Of a DNA stretch of 64,000 nt, positions 1-12,310 are shown one piece after another. The notes below the pieces were generated by a model, which did not search any database, was not told the DNA's origin, and saw nothing but the letters and a program-made list of their open reading frames with translations. The position numbers were made by a program, and so were the translations under genes. Positions within the stretch are counted from its first letter, which is position 1. Each line of letters starts with the position of its first letter. The DNA is taken from contig JAWNZC010000091.1 in assembly GCA_035771165.1 (NCBI GenBank), positions 1,076,501 through 1,140,500 of the forward strand. Direction: 5' to 3'. This stretch comes from Paragorgia papillata (taxonomy: Eukaryota; Cnidaria; Anthozoa; Scleralcyonacea; Coralliidae).

Positions 1-307
1 CAGTAAAGCACTTCAGGAGACACCCTCCGAACCTATCGTTAAGAGTAATAAGTGCAGCAGTTTCCAGAAATACCTTACTGGTATTCTTATAACGTGCGTT
101 TCTACTGCCGCATGGGCTGTGAAAGTACCGCACATTTCACGACGCCATATTTGACCATGGAAACAAATGTTGGTTGCTATAAATGCGTTGGATGTATATA
201 AGTTATGCACCAAAGTATCTCTTCCAAACCACGAATGGATAATTTTTTATAATTTATTTCTTATTTTTCTGGTTTTTGCGAGGGACCCAGGCATTAATGC
301 ACCTGAG

Positions 308-462
308 TGGTCAGATCTTTTCTGGATTTATCTGCTAGTCTTCCGGTGGTGAAACGTGGGTCAAACGTGGTTCAAACGTGGGTCTTCACCGAGACGACTG
401 GTTAGATCTTCTTGAAAACACCACCGGAAGACTAGCAGATAAATCCAGAAAAGATCTGACCA
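308..462. repeat. Inverted repeat at the 5' end of a truncated PLE
   Basis: Bases 308-351 are the exact reverse complement of 419-462 (44 bp), with a 67-base spacer between the arms. The right arm is coding sequence of the Penelope-like element just after its RT motif, so the left arm is a short inverted copy of the same coding segment. PLE copies are known to carry inverted fragments at their 5' junctions, and the arrangement suggests a foldback during insertion. The spacer holds short direct repeats of the word aaacgtgg. Confidence 0.85.
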
Positions 463-1470
463 AGATTTTTGAAGAATTTGGCCTAAAGATCACTGCCCAC
501 TTTAACCAAAAAACCACCAAGTTTCTTGATGTCACCCTCAACTTGCGAAATGGCAAACACCAACCTTACAGGAAACCAAACGACGAACCACTGTACGTCG
601 ACAGTCACTCCAACCATCCACCATCCATTATCAAACAACTTCCAATTTCCATCTACAAAATAATTTCATCACGTTCATCCGACGAACCATCTTTCAATAC
701 AGCAGCCCCTCTCTACGAAGACGCACTCAAACGTAGTCACTTCAACACAAATCTTCACTTCATGCCAAACAGTACCAGAACGCAGTCACCGACATCTCAA
801 AGAACGCGAAAAAGGAATATTATATGGTTCAACCCTCCATTCTCCAAGAACGTCAAGACCAGCACCGGACGTAAATTCCTCAACCTAATCGACCACAAAA
901 CTCAAAAAAATCTTCAACTGGAACACAGTCAAAGTAAGCTACAGCTGCATGGAAAACATCAAAAGCGCTATTTCCAAACACAACCACCTCATTCTATCGA
1001 AAGAAAACAATAACAGTAACAGCAGCAGCAACGACGATGACGACGACCAAAATTGCAGCTGCAGAAATAAAACCGATTGCTCCTTGAAAGGAAACTGCAT
1101 GGTTGCAGGAGTCATATACAAAGCTGATGTGACAACAACCGACGAAACAGACACAACAAAACAATACATAGGAATGACAGCCAACAACTTCAAGCAACGC
1201 TTTAACAACCACAAGAAATCTTTCCATGACAAGAAATACAAGAACGAAACTGAACTATCGAAGTACGTTTGGGACTTAAAATCAAAAGGGAAACCGTTCA
1301 ATGTAAATTGGTCTATTTTAAAACGCGCCGCCCCTTACACAAGTGGAGCAAGCCGCTGTAATCTGTGCCTAGAAGAAAAGCTGCTTATTCTGAAAGCTAA
1401 CAAGGCGAACTTGCTCAACAAACGATCGGAGCTAATTTCAAAATGCCGGCATGAACTCAATTTAAAGTGA
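370..1470 (+). pseudogene. Penelope-like retroelement, C-terminal RT and GIY-YIG part, frameshifted
   Basis: This is the 3' half of a PLE protein. Coding similarity starts at the RT active-site region (HRDDW here against YMDDG in the copy at 54.9 kb). It continues through the thumb (FGLKIT, FLDVTL, RKPNDEPLY, NHPPSI) to a Cys-rich segment and the GIY-YIG nuclease (KQYIGMT, then R, NNH and KSF). Frame one ends at 1013 and the nuclease part is in another frame from about 949. A small deletion near 893-910 explains the break, since the copy at 54.9 kb is uninterrupted there. An Asp/Ser/Asn-rich insert (about 1005-1050) precedes the Cys-rich finger. The family retrotransposes by RT plus endonuclease. 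This copy lacks the N-terminal RT and is inactive. Confidence 0.85.
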
Positions 1471-1828
1471 GGTTTAGGAATTTAGGAATCATAAATCAGC
1501 CATGCTTACTAAAAAAGTAACATGTGAAACTGCGGTACACTTTAATCACACCAGCCATGATTTAAGTGATTTGTCATTCATAGGCATAGAGGAGATTTGC
1601 AAGAATAATCCCTCTGATGTTGATAAGTTATTGCTGACTAGAGAGGCCTATTGGACCGCTCAATTAAATAGTCGCAGAAGATGTGAATTAAGGTAAAAAA
1701 TAGAATAATATATAATGTTTGACTATTGTTCTTCGCTATTCCCATAAGTTCTAAATTTATTATTCATAACATGTAAATTTTTAAACACTTTTCGTTATAT
1801 AAAGGCTTGTAAATAGCTTTTCAATTTA

Positions 1829-1870
1829 AACCGAAGAAGGCTGAAAGCCGAAACGTATTTAAATAAAGTA
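1829..1870 (+). other. Putative 3'-terminal hairpin motif of the first PLE
   Basis: The run ggctgaaagcc forms a 4-bp hairpin followed by gaaacg and an AATAAA-like word. Similar elements commonly end with a hairpin followed by GAAACG. The lone motif lies about 360 bases after the reading frame. The interval 1471-2541 otherwise holds no gene that I can support. Confidence 0.4.
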
Positions 1871-2946
1871 TAAGAGAGAAGTTGCCTGCCTCCATGCTTT
1901 TTAGTCTAAATTATAATCTAAGAGAGCAGACTAAGAATCCCATGGTTGGATCCTTCTTCCTGAAGACCATCGTTCTGGTCTTGGCCACACGGAATAAACA
2001 ACTAAATGTCATTCACTTCAGTCAGTAAAGTGCTCAATATAGGTGTAGAGCAAAGTTATATTTAAAAACGGTAAAAAGGATAAAAACAGTTACTCAGCGT
2101 TTGACGCTATTGCGATCATCAGACTGAATGGTTGGTTGTTGCGATGTACTTGCTTATCAAGGTGGTCGGGTAGAAGAATTTGGCTTGTGATTGGTGGAGA
2201 AAAACTTGTTTTCGTGACGACATTTGGTGATTAACTTGACACCTTGACAAAATTGAAACATTATATTGAAGAAAATAGACCTGTGTTTGTGATGAAGAGC
2301 AGGGCCTTCCATACGACAAACTCTAAGAACTGTTTTAATTATAGAACTACTAAATAATTTTTATTAATTTTTTTAGGTATTGAATGAAAATGAAATTAAA
2401 GAAGAAATTGTTAACTATTTTTAATCTTAATAAAATGGTTCTAGTATATTTGTGTTTGTTATTTTTGATCAAATTGCTTACTTCTGAGTTGAACCATTTT
2501 GACAAAGTCAGACATTTTTGACAATTTCTAACAACTATAACCAGTGGCGTGCGGTGACCAAAATTGATAGGCAAGCGAACCCCTCTAGGGGGGTCTTGGG
2601 GCATGCTCCCCCAGAAAATTTTTGAATTTGAAAACCCCAGGAGTGCATTTCCAGTGACTTCCGAAAGAATTTTTCCAAAAATAATAATCTGTAAGACCTG
2701 GCTATAGGCTGGTATTTTTGAAAATACACAGTTATTTCACTGCATTCACGAATCAAAAATTACAGAACAGCTATATTTGGGTCATCAAAAATAGATGCAT
2801 AATATTATGACTAGTGACTTTGAGGTAACTACAATAATTAGAAATAATGATGGAGTATTATTATTAGCAATTATATTTTACAAATGTTATAAACTTATAT
2901 TGCCATAATCATGAAAAAGTAACAAAGCGGAACTAATGTTCTATAT

Positions 2947-5085
2947 TTACTTAAACATAAATTCCATCCGCCTTTCCTTTGCACAAAACTCTTTTATTAT
3001 GTCCTCATAAAAACGTCGATTTCTTTGCAACTTAACCAACATCTCTTTCTCGATCGAAATCGTCGCCAATGCAGAAAGTCGGTCTTGGCCTTGCGTACTG
3101 CGAAGGTACGTCTTGATACGTTTTAGTGCAGAGAAAGATCTTTCTGCAGAAGCTCACGTACTTGGCATCGTAAGAATAAGCTGGCACAATCGGTACACCT
3201 CTGGAAAACAGCCTTTCAAATCAAGCTCATTTATTTTTAATATCATATCAAAAACAGGCTTTGATTTGAGGTGAGCGGATGCGTAGACAACGGTTAGTTC
3301 ACATTGTAATGCTTGAATGTTGAAATATGTTCCATAGGTGCTCTGCAATGATTGCAGTTCTTGTTCGGGAAAATTCTCGTAGTACAACTGGTGCTTCGAA
3401 TGATCCAACAAAGAAACGAATTTCCTGCTGGTAAGACTTTCAAACCTGGAATCAATCTGCACAACAATAGTGTCGACTACGGAGAAAAACATCTGGCGCT
3501 AGGACGTCATGGCTTGTTCTTCAGTTTGCCCTCGTTTCCGTGGCGCTTCGGCGACATTCAACGTAAAATTCCAATAATTTGCAAATTTTGTTCGCTGTTC
3601 TTGAATACTATTTTTCGTTTCGTGGACTTTTGTGACACAGTGGGCAATATCAAACTGCTTACTCTGAATGATATCATACAGAACATCCGTGAGACCGAAG
3701 ATTTCTGAAAAGATTTTTAGGCAGAACACAAATTGGAAATCTGATAGGATTTGTCGGTATCCCCGAGCTTCGTTTAACGTTTTACCGTCAAACTCGTCAT
3801 CGTGGAACACGATGTATTCGAAAACTTCGACTAGCTTTTCTCTTGTCTCCAATACAGCGTGGATTAATCTGGCGTAATAATGCCATCGAACAGCAGTTCC
3901 AGTGGGGATGCGTCGGCCAACAATTGTGTCCAACAGGTACGTTCTCTTTGACGAGGCATGAAAAAATGATGAAAGACCAGTGATGGTTTTAAAAAATATT
4001 CGACACTCCTTGGTTGACGAAACAGCTTGCACCAGCACCAAATTTAATGCGTGTCCACAGCAATGGATAAAAAGAGCATGTGGATAATCTTCTCTAACTC
4101 GTGTTTGCAAACCGGACAGTTCTCCTGACATGACACTTGCACCATCATACGTTTGGGCAATCAGTTTTTCGCCGCACCCATACTCGTCAAGAGTATTATC
4201 GACTTCTTGTTTTAGTCTTGCTGCCGTCCTATCTTCACTCACGTCAGAAAATCCGAGAAAACGCTCCACAGCTTTTCCATCTGGGTTGACATAGCGAACG
4301 ATAGCCGTTAGCTGCGATAACGTTTTAACGTCGGAAGTTTCGTCCAAGGAAATGGCGATGAATGGGCTGCTTATCACTTCGTCTTTTATCGCTTTCTTCA
4401 AAACATCCCTGACAGCAACTATCAAGTCGTTCTGGATGCGATTGGAAAGTCCAGAAAACACGGTTGCCGTCTGAAGATGCTGTTCCAGTGTGGGGTCATA
4501 TGTACTTAGCAACTTTACCAATTCCACGTAATTGCCTCGGTTGGCTGACATCTCCAGCTCCACCCGACCTCTGAAAGAAAGTTCCTGTTTGCCAAGGAAG
4601 CAAACAACGTTAATTAAACGGCGAAGTATCTCTCTATTTTTATGCACCATCAAGTTGTGAGCCGAGATGTGTTGACGCGCCTGTTGGTCTAGCTGCATAT
4701 CGATACGGATACGCCCAAAACTGGCATTCATCAAGCAACTGGACATGTGCGTCTTCGTTTTCTCGTGTCTGTTGATGGCATTGCATAAGTTTCCCAAATC
4801 ATCGTATCCTTTTTTGCACCACACTATCTTGTCCGTTGGGTTGAACAAAAGACATGGCCAGCAGAATAACTTATTCATCTTGGAGGAGCCAGCCATCCAT
4901 TTGTACTTGTCGTAATTTGATGTTTGAAAGCTTCGAATAAAAACTTTACCACCTCGTTTCGATGTTGTATGCAGTGCTTGCAACTCATGAGTAGGACGGC
5001 CCCCTTCAACGATTTCTTTTTTCTCGGCAAAAGGTCTCGATCCAAATGGGCGAGATAACAACGACTCTACAATACATTCGGTCAT
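2947..5085 (-). pseudogene. hAT transposase with DUF4371 domain (ZMYM-like), two in-frame stops
   Basis: This is a cut-and-paste DNA transposase of the hAT superfamily. It begins MTECIVESLL. A TTF-type zinc-finger region follows (W...FCWPCLLF...W.KKGYDDL...HEKTKTH, about residues 60-120). The RNase H-like core shows SLDETSD and TYDGASVMSG with the catalytic acidic residues, then HCCGHALNL. The C-terminal hAT dimerisation region is recognisable as SAERSFSALKRIK and YLRSTQGQ. The single frame is open from 5085 to the stop at 2947 except for a UAG at 3499-3501 and a UGA at 3154-3156. The UGA falls where relatives carry a residue, usually Cys, before the Ala-Ser-Ala-Glu-Arg motif. The frame is otherwise undamaged, so decay is recent. 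It is the only recognisable gene able to move the surrounding element. Confidence 0.9.
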
Positions 5086-6398
5086 TTTGTATAGGCACGA
5101 AACCGTAGCGGTAACAGTTAAGATGAGGACGCTTTTCCAGTGACACAGTCTTCGGTACAGTGCTTATTGACTAATAACATAGCAGCAACGTACCCTTGTT
5201 TATATATGTTTAGTTTAAAGGAGTGGCAATACAGGGCGCGGGACAAAATCATAGCGACGTTCATTGCTAACTTCCGTGACGTCACGTGTTACGTGTATCT
5301 CGCATGTTCTTAACTACGCTCCTCTTTATAACCATCTATGTCTTGTCTTATAAATTATAATGCACAGCAAAACGTGTTTTACATCTTCTAGATTATCCGA
5401 GAATAAACAGTGATGTTTAGTCTCGTGTGTTTTTAGTGATTAATTTATTTCAGCAACAGAATTGCACAATCAGTCATATAGTCATACGCCGCATGTTTGC
5501 GCGCATTTGATTATTTCTGTAGACTTTAGTTCAAGCAATTTGCATGCTACAAATAAATGAATTACGGACATTATAACTAGTTTTAAATGAACATTACCTT
5601 TTGGTTGCTGCGCAATTCACCAACAATATCACCATTCACCAACGACTTGCCCTTCATAACTTTATTTCTCAATTTTGAAAGATGTACAATGTGTATGGTT
5701 TAAAACAACGCGCCTTGGTGCCTATAATTCCTCTGTTTGAAATTGAAAACCCGACACGTGCTGTCTTGCGTGCGTGTCATTCCTACGCTAAGGGCCCAGA
5801 GGCAAGTGTTCATCGTATCGCACGTGTGCACGGTGGCTGGTTGCTAGGGCTTTTGCTCCCGCAGCGTCATGCTGTGACAGATGCGAACATGAACTAGTAC
5901 TCAGTTTCTTAATGCACTAATTTGACTCGGTCAAGTTTGTTAATCTTCAAATGCGTATTTTCGACGAAATAATGGCCTTGTCGACTTTACATTTGTGATA
6001 ATATCATATTAAAAACATCCTCTTGCCACATTGCGAACTAAAATTACGTAAATACTGGGCGAAAGTATTAAAAATAAGCCTCCATATTTTATCGTGTCCA
6101 GACCTTTTTAGAGGCTACACGGCACAAATATTAAGCCAAACAGTCCAAGGGGGGGGGGCTCTCTGAGTAGGACAATTGCCATATTATAATTTCCCCATGT
6201 AACCCTCCCTTGGGTACTAACGTCCATGACGAAATCAACAAAGAAAGTCCTAAAAATCGTTACTTCTGTGGATTTCGGTTGGTTTTGTTGGTGAAAATTC
6301 ATTCGCACTGGAAGTTTACTATTGAAACGTGGTATGGATGACGGCGCAAACGAAAGGTAAGAAAGTGCGCTGTAAAACGCCAACTTATTTGCATTTCA
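5086..6398. other. Spacer upstream of the hAT transposase
   Basis: No protein gene is supported here. The part just upstream of the transposase start (5090-5340) should hold its promoter, but I see no clear TATA element in a fitting place. A CRE-like palindrome with E-box core (gacgtcacgtg) lies near 5278. The left arm of a 33-bp dispersed inverted pair is at 5829-5861, and a G9 run is at about 6150. Confidence 0.5.
5829..5861 (+). repeat. 33-bp inverted pair, left arm
   Basis: This segment (containing ggtggctggttgctagggc) is an exact reverse complement of 13072-13104. Outside the 33 bases the two loci differ strongly, with only patchy similarity upstream. The right arm lies just upstream of a minus-strand reading frame, so this may be a shared promoter piece or the end of a nested element. 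Confidence 0.8.
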
Positions 6399-9300
6399 AT
6401 GGGCTCATTGTTTCGCCATTTTGTTTGCTTGACCCCCGTCGTGTTTTTGAATTTCAGTTTGCCTGTACACTGCCCCAGAAACAGAAAATGCAGTAAAAAG
6501 AGGCAGCATCCAGGAAAGTGCAATTCGGAGAGGCAGTACAATAAGTTCTGGGAGAAATCTCAGTTCTTTAACCTTCGAAAAGACCAAGGACAACTATCAA
6601 GCCATGTTGATGAAACAAGTGTCCAGGAAGCCAAGCTTCGTGAAGACCTTTTGGCCAGGCAAAATTACATTGAGTCTGAAGTTAAAGGGTAGAAAAGGTA
6701 GAAAGAGCAAGTACGTATAATTCATCTGCAGCTCTTTTATGTAATGTTTTACCCACGACTGGGAGAAAAACTCATCGGGGTATCCGGTGTGATCACCAAT
6801 ATAAATTTCAATCACAAGCTTCCCATTCCCAAGCTTACGCTATGGTATTAAATTCAGTTTATTTATTATATTATATAAGCAGGGGTAGAAATATTCAAAA
6901 TTTTCACCCGGACAATTGTCCTTCTAAGGCCAAAAATTGTATTTTTCTGTGGGACAAACCTTATTGTATACCAACTATAAAATTAAAAAATCTGTCGGAC
7001 AATGTGTCCTATATAATTATAATCATGGAATAAAACCGGATATTATAATATTATATTCCTACAGATTGTGAGTTAGAAGCATCCATTTCTGAGAAAGAAG
7101 AAGTAGACAAACAAGTTGTCGAACAGGAGCACAACTTGCAAGAAATCATACACCAGTATGAAAAGCTCAAAGTTCTCCTGGACCAAAAACAATATTCTCG
7201 AACACGAAGGCAGAAAACCAGCACAAGTTTTGAGACGATCATGGACAGGAGCTCTAGTGTTCGATATAGAAGGCGACAAGAGACCAAAAATGTGCTAGAG
7301 TACATCCATGGTGGAGAGGAAGGGGCATAACTTGGTGCCTGGGATTTCATAACAGCTAATGCATCAAAAGAAATGATGGACAAACTGTTTGCCAGGTACA
7401 GAAGGGGCAAGTACTTAGAGGGTTTGATAACCCAGGCTGTGAGAGATTTCAGCCAGTCAAAAGAATCCCTTACACAAGCTGTTGCTTTTAAGTACCAGAA
7501 TTTCTTATCACGTCGGAAATTCAATATGCTTTGCAAAACCCAGTCATCAGTTTTTGATGCTAAAGAAGACGTTTGGGTACCACGCAACATGAAATGTTTA
7601 GGTGTTGATGTGAAACTCCCTCTTAACCACATCTCTCATGAGAGTGTAGAAAAATTTGTTAAGTCACTAGATATCGGTAATGTATATCAAATCCCTAATG
7701 TGCCAGGAGTCACTAGGACAGTCACTGGATTAGTTTTTATGATCATTGATCTGCATTTAAGACTGCCACATCTCTCTCGGCAGCTAGTGTGGTTCAATGG
7801 CAATACTAACCATTTTGTGTTTCAGTTTTCTGACGATGGTGCCCCTGAAACCAGTCAGCTTACTATGTCAATAGGAAGTATGACTTTCTGGAATTTAGGA
7901 CAACGTGTTAGAAGTAGGGAATTCCAATATCTGCAGCATCGTGTTAGCCTGGGTGAAAAGCATGATGTCCTGGAGTTGCTCTGGCAACAACATTTTGACG
8001 AAATGCAATTACTCGAATCAAGTATTTTTACTGTGTGTGGAAAAGAATGCACTATGGAATTTCAGCCAAGTGCTGATATGAGCTGGCAGAGTTGGGCATG
8101 TAATGAACTGAATCAGGCTGCAACACACCCCTCACCTTATGCAAATGTCATAAAGGAAATCTTTCTAGTATGGGTGGAAGTATTGGGTTGAATGGTAATT
8201 TATGGCAGCCATATACTAGTGAGGTACGTGAAGAACATGTAAAGAAGGTGAATATGTATCTTGATACCCTTCCAGAGAAGCTTAGTGATAAGGTTCGGCA
8301 TGATAGAGAACTTGCTTTCATGGCTGAAAATGGTATTTGGCAACTGGGAAAACCTAGAATTGAAAACCTAGAATTGGAATATTTGCCAACAGAGTTAGGC
8401 CGGATCCTTTGCATTGTGAGATCAATGTCTGGCAGCATCTGTTAGATTTGATTTATGCTGAATCTGTACAAAGGGGTCTTTTTCAGATATTTATTCAAAT
8501 ATTATCTGCACCTATTGGTTTGGAAATTGTTGATGATGGAAGTGATAGAGAAAGAGTTGGTGATAATGTTGACAATTCAGTCACATTGGAGGGTTGTTTG
8601 GCTGCTGATGGAGAAGTGGTTGTATTGGAGACTGATAGTAATGAGGAAGGCGATGATGATAGCAGGCTGGTTGAGAATGTTTGTAATGTGAAATTCCCAG
8701 AGTTTGCCATTTTTGATCATGCTCTATCAGAATCTGGACAATTTTCTATGTCTGAATTGCAAAAGAGAGCTAATGATAATCTTAACAAGGCTCTTGCAGG
8801 TTCTGCATCTACTTCATCTCATAGCACTACAGTTTATGGATGTGGTCTGGCTTACCTTGCGTCCAAGATACAAGAGCACTACAACAATGAAGCAAAGCGC
8901 TTCAACAAGCTACCTATACGTCTTATAGGTGATCAGGCTATAAGCCTTGCCAGGCATTGTTATAGACTTGTAGACTGCTTGAAAACAGAAGTAGAAACAG
9001 AGCAAGGAAAATTGAAACGTGTAGCTCTTTCAAAGGCAGTGCAGAATTCATTTCAATTGTTCTGGTGAGCTTGAGCAGTTGAGTGAATTCTGCCAGACGT
9101 ACTTTAATCTTTTAGCTTTGTTCTTCCCTCACAGTATAAATGTTACTGTTTGGACTGTAGGATATGCCATCCCGTATCATGCAAAGAAGTTGTATGAAGA
9201 GTACATAGTTGGTTTTGGCATATTGTCATTACAGGCCAAGGAGTCAAAACATGCTGGGCTTAAAGGAGAGCTTTTTTTGACAAACAGGTCAAAACATCAC

Positions 9301-9818
9301 TCAAGCAGTGGCAAGTGGTGGCAAGTTATGAAGTCTGATTACGTTAGATCCTTTTATCTCCCAGAGCATCAACCTGCCCCACCATCCTATGCTTCACATT
9401 TCAAATCTCGTGCTCCTTCTCACTGTGGTTCTTCATATTTTTGTGACTGTGGGAGAAAAAAAATATGCAAGATGGAGTTTGCATTGTTTGTTTTGATGGT
9501 GCAATTGTTATAGCCTGTGCTAAGCAACAGCAGTTTTCTGATGAAGTTATTGCAATACTGAAACCTGTCATTTGTAACAAATGTAATAAAAGGTTTGCAG
9601 ATATTGCTGTCCTTAATGTGCATTCTGATGCAGTGCACAGCATCTCATCTGCCTCCTCAGTGAGTAAAACATCTAACTCAGAGAGTACAAGGACTATTCC
9701 AAAGTCTATGTCAGTACAGGAACTTAAGAGTACTTTGATGGAAAAAGGTTTATCTACCTCTGGTCGGAAAGATATTCTAATTAGACGCTTGGAAGGTGTT
9801 CTCACTGCCGACTTGTAG
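6399..9818 (+). pseudogene. Decayed gene with coiled coil, C2H2 finger and C-terminal SAP-like motif
   Basis: A chain of plus-strand reading frames lies in one order. The first is an N-terminal basic, Cys-containing segment (6399-6692). Next is a charged coiled-coil stretch after a likely acceptor at 7064, then a long core (7373-8191, 8170-8445, 8409-9068, 9079-9513) and a tail (9465-9818). The core reads with few internal stops but needs a stop at 7328-7330 and frameshifts near 8165, 8405, 9060 and the A8 run near 9458. The tail has CNKCNKRF...H....H, a C2H2 finger, then a helix-turn-helix stretch (ELKSTLMEKGLSTSGRKD...RRLEG) that fits the SAP DNA-binding motif. Conserved-looking blocks include VWTVGYAIPYHAKKLY and KWWQVM. 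I do not recognise the family. A mobile-element protein is likely because it lies inside the hAT element and is decayed. Confidence 0.6.
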
Positions 9819-11286
9819 CCTATCTGGTATACAGTAGCTGTTGATGATGTATAATATTATATCCTATTGAATCATGATTGCACTAAAAAAGTTAACCCTG
9901 TTCTAGATATTTGAGTATGGTCACTTATGACCATTTGTCGTCTCTGATCTATTTCTTTCCTCTGGAAATTCAAGTATGCAGTTGGAGGACAATACTGCTC
10001 CATGTAATTGTATACACTTCTTCAATTATTGGATTTGAGTTTTAATTCCATGCATATCAAAATAGTAATACATTTCATTTTAAATAATACTAATTGAATA
10101 GCTATGCTATAGAGGTACATTCAATTACAATTATTACATATTATAATATTTACAGCTATTTTCAAATTTTTACAAGAATTTTGAGATTGAAATTTTGCTT
10201 CACTTTGATACCTGCCCAAAACCTTAATTCCAATAATTGTAGTTGTTAGTATCATAATTGAAAACCCACTATGCTTTGCCAATAGCGAAGAGCACAGATA
10301 ACATCGAATTCATGTTTGTCTGAGTTTATAATTTATTCTTGCATTTCCAACAAAAGAAAATGGCTCATTAGAAATCCCTCGAGATTCAATTTTGGTTTGT
10401 TTGTCTGAGTTTTGGTCTATAAAATAGTAACTGTGCGCGTCGCTATTACCATACAGTAACATTTCAATGTGTCCTTTTAAATGCAGATCTAGGGTATCAG
10501 TAATTTTGTTTACATGTGTAGGAATAGTCTGGAATTGTTACAAAATTGTGTAAAATAGCTACACATATTTTAATTTTAGTCACCAGGCCCACTGAGGGGT
10601 ACAGTGCGTGTCTCAAGGGGACCACAAAATTTGGTTAATAAGTGTAATATTATTATAATAATTATACAGTAACCCCTTCCTCCAATCTCAGGGGCCTGGG
10701 CACTACTGTGATTATTATAGACTATATAATATATATATATATATATCGAAATGGAAAAGTCAAAAGTTGGATGAGAAACTTGTGTTAGACGAGAAAACCG
10801 TCTTAAATTCATACCAGACGAGTTTCTCGTAGACAAGTTTCCATCTTCTAAAATAAATTGGCCTAGTCTGTAGTTTGTACTCTGTAACAGAGGGTTGGCC
10901 ATTGTTGGTATGCTCTTGAATATCAATCACAAGTAATGAATAGAACCACATTTGATGTAAACTACTGGTTATATACCACATTTGATGTAAACTACTGGGT
11001 TAACCAGTAATAGTCTTCATTAAAAAAGCCACACACATGGTTATTACTCTTTGTTAGTTAAAATTTTATTATTTTAACTCTATTTTAATAAATTGTATAG
11101 AGTTTTTATATTTTGAACTGTAGTAAAAACTTGTTATTAATTACATATGCTCTGAGAAAAACAATCCATACCCTGTTCAGTAAAATTGTCTGTGTAAAGT
11201 TGAATGCATAAACTGTCTTTTTACAAGAAATACAGTAAATATAAAATAATTAATGCTTTGAAAGTTTTCATGGCGATAATGTAATA

Positions 11287-11374
11287 TAAATAAATTTTGT
11301 GGAAACACCATGTAAAAAAGAAATGTTTATTAGCAAAGAAATATTTTACGTGGTGTTTCCACAAAACTTATTTA
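11287..11374. repeat. 31-bp-arm near-perfect hairpin
   Basis: Arms 11287-11317 and 11344-11374 are reverse complements with two differences, around a 26-base loop. The core ttttgtggaaacacca is exact on both sides. The size would suit a small MITE relic or a microRNA-like precursor, but nothing here shows transcription. Confidence 0.8.
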
Positions 11375-11555
11375 TTTTAAATATAAAATAATTCAACATA
11401 ACCTCATGCAGAGAATGTGATTATGTGTATTGCATTAAACAAACATAAGAACATGCTTCGCATTCCATGTAAACTCTTAATTCTTAATAGCATTCTAATA
11501 GTGATTGAATAAAAAATATTATTCAATAATTCCTGGCCTATGCAATTGATGAAAT

Positions 11556-12260
11556 TTGATGATCAGAAAGCCAATCAATAAATCGAAATCAATCGATAGT
11601 CACAAAAATTTGTCTGTTTGTCAATCGATGGCTATCGATTGTTATTTGTTTTTGAGACTGGGTACCATGCAGCAGGTTGCTTTGTACCAAACACTAAACT
11701 GGCCCAGTTTAGATACCAAAAAAACTGCATTACCTTGCTTAAACTCCAAGATAGCACATCAGGTGATTATTAAAGATCTTTTCCAGAAAAATATTCAGAA
11801 AAGTATTATTCAGAAAAGTATTATTCAGATAAGTATTAATTTTTTAATGCAATAGAAGATGACAAATGATCAGCGATTTACAATATGTTGTCCATAGAAG
11901 ATGTATTATTCTTAAGATATTAGTGGTCGAACACAACATGTTCATCAACATTTGTGTCTACTTCAATGCAACAGTGGCTGATGGAATCTCATGTGGAATT
12001 GGTTTAGTGCATGAAAAGTGTGACATCTAAATTAAATGCAACTCTCATCAATTGTCATCCTCAAAAGCTTTAGTTTTGTGAATACCAATCGAATGTGATA
12101 TAGTTAATCAATTGCTATTGATAATCGATACAAATTGTCACCAAAGGTCACCAAATCCTCCTTCATCGAGTATTCATTGATTATCAATATCAGTCGATTA
12201 ATTGACATTGATTGTTATTGATTGATATCAATTTCTATCAATTATTATTATCATCAATTG
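11556..12260. repeat. TCAATCGAT-rich dispersed repeat
   Basis: The words atcaatcgat, ttgattgatatcaat, caatcgatt and similar recur many times. A segment near 11667-11690 (caggttgctttgtaccaa) also occurs, reversed, near 25428-25450 beside another cluster of tcaat/attga words. The two loci therefore look like copies of one dispersed element. Confidence 0.55.
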
Positions 12261-12310
12261 AATAGGGTGAGAAATTACTGAGAATGATTATATTAAAAAT
12301 TGGAGAAATT

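Larger units (their letters stand above)
9819..12310. other. AT-rich interval without supported genes
   Basis: No coding segment is supported. The interval holds an AT run near 10725-10747, a 31-bp-arm hairpin at 11287-11374, and a 0.7-kb stretch dense in the word tcaatcgat and its variants (11556-12260). Confidence 0.6.

Noticed and set aside
7051..7632. 193-aa minus-strand reading frame
   Set aside because: It is the antisense of the coiled-coil and core region of the plus-strand SAP-finger gene, which has better sequence character.
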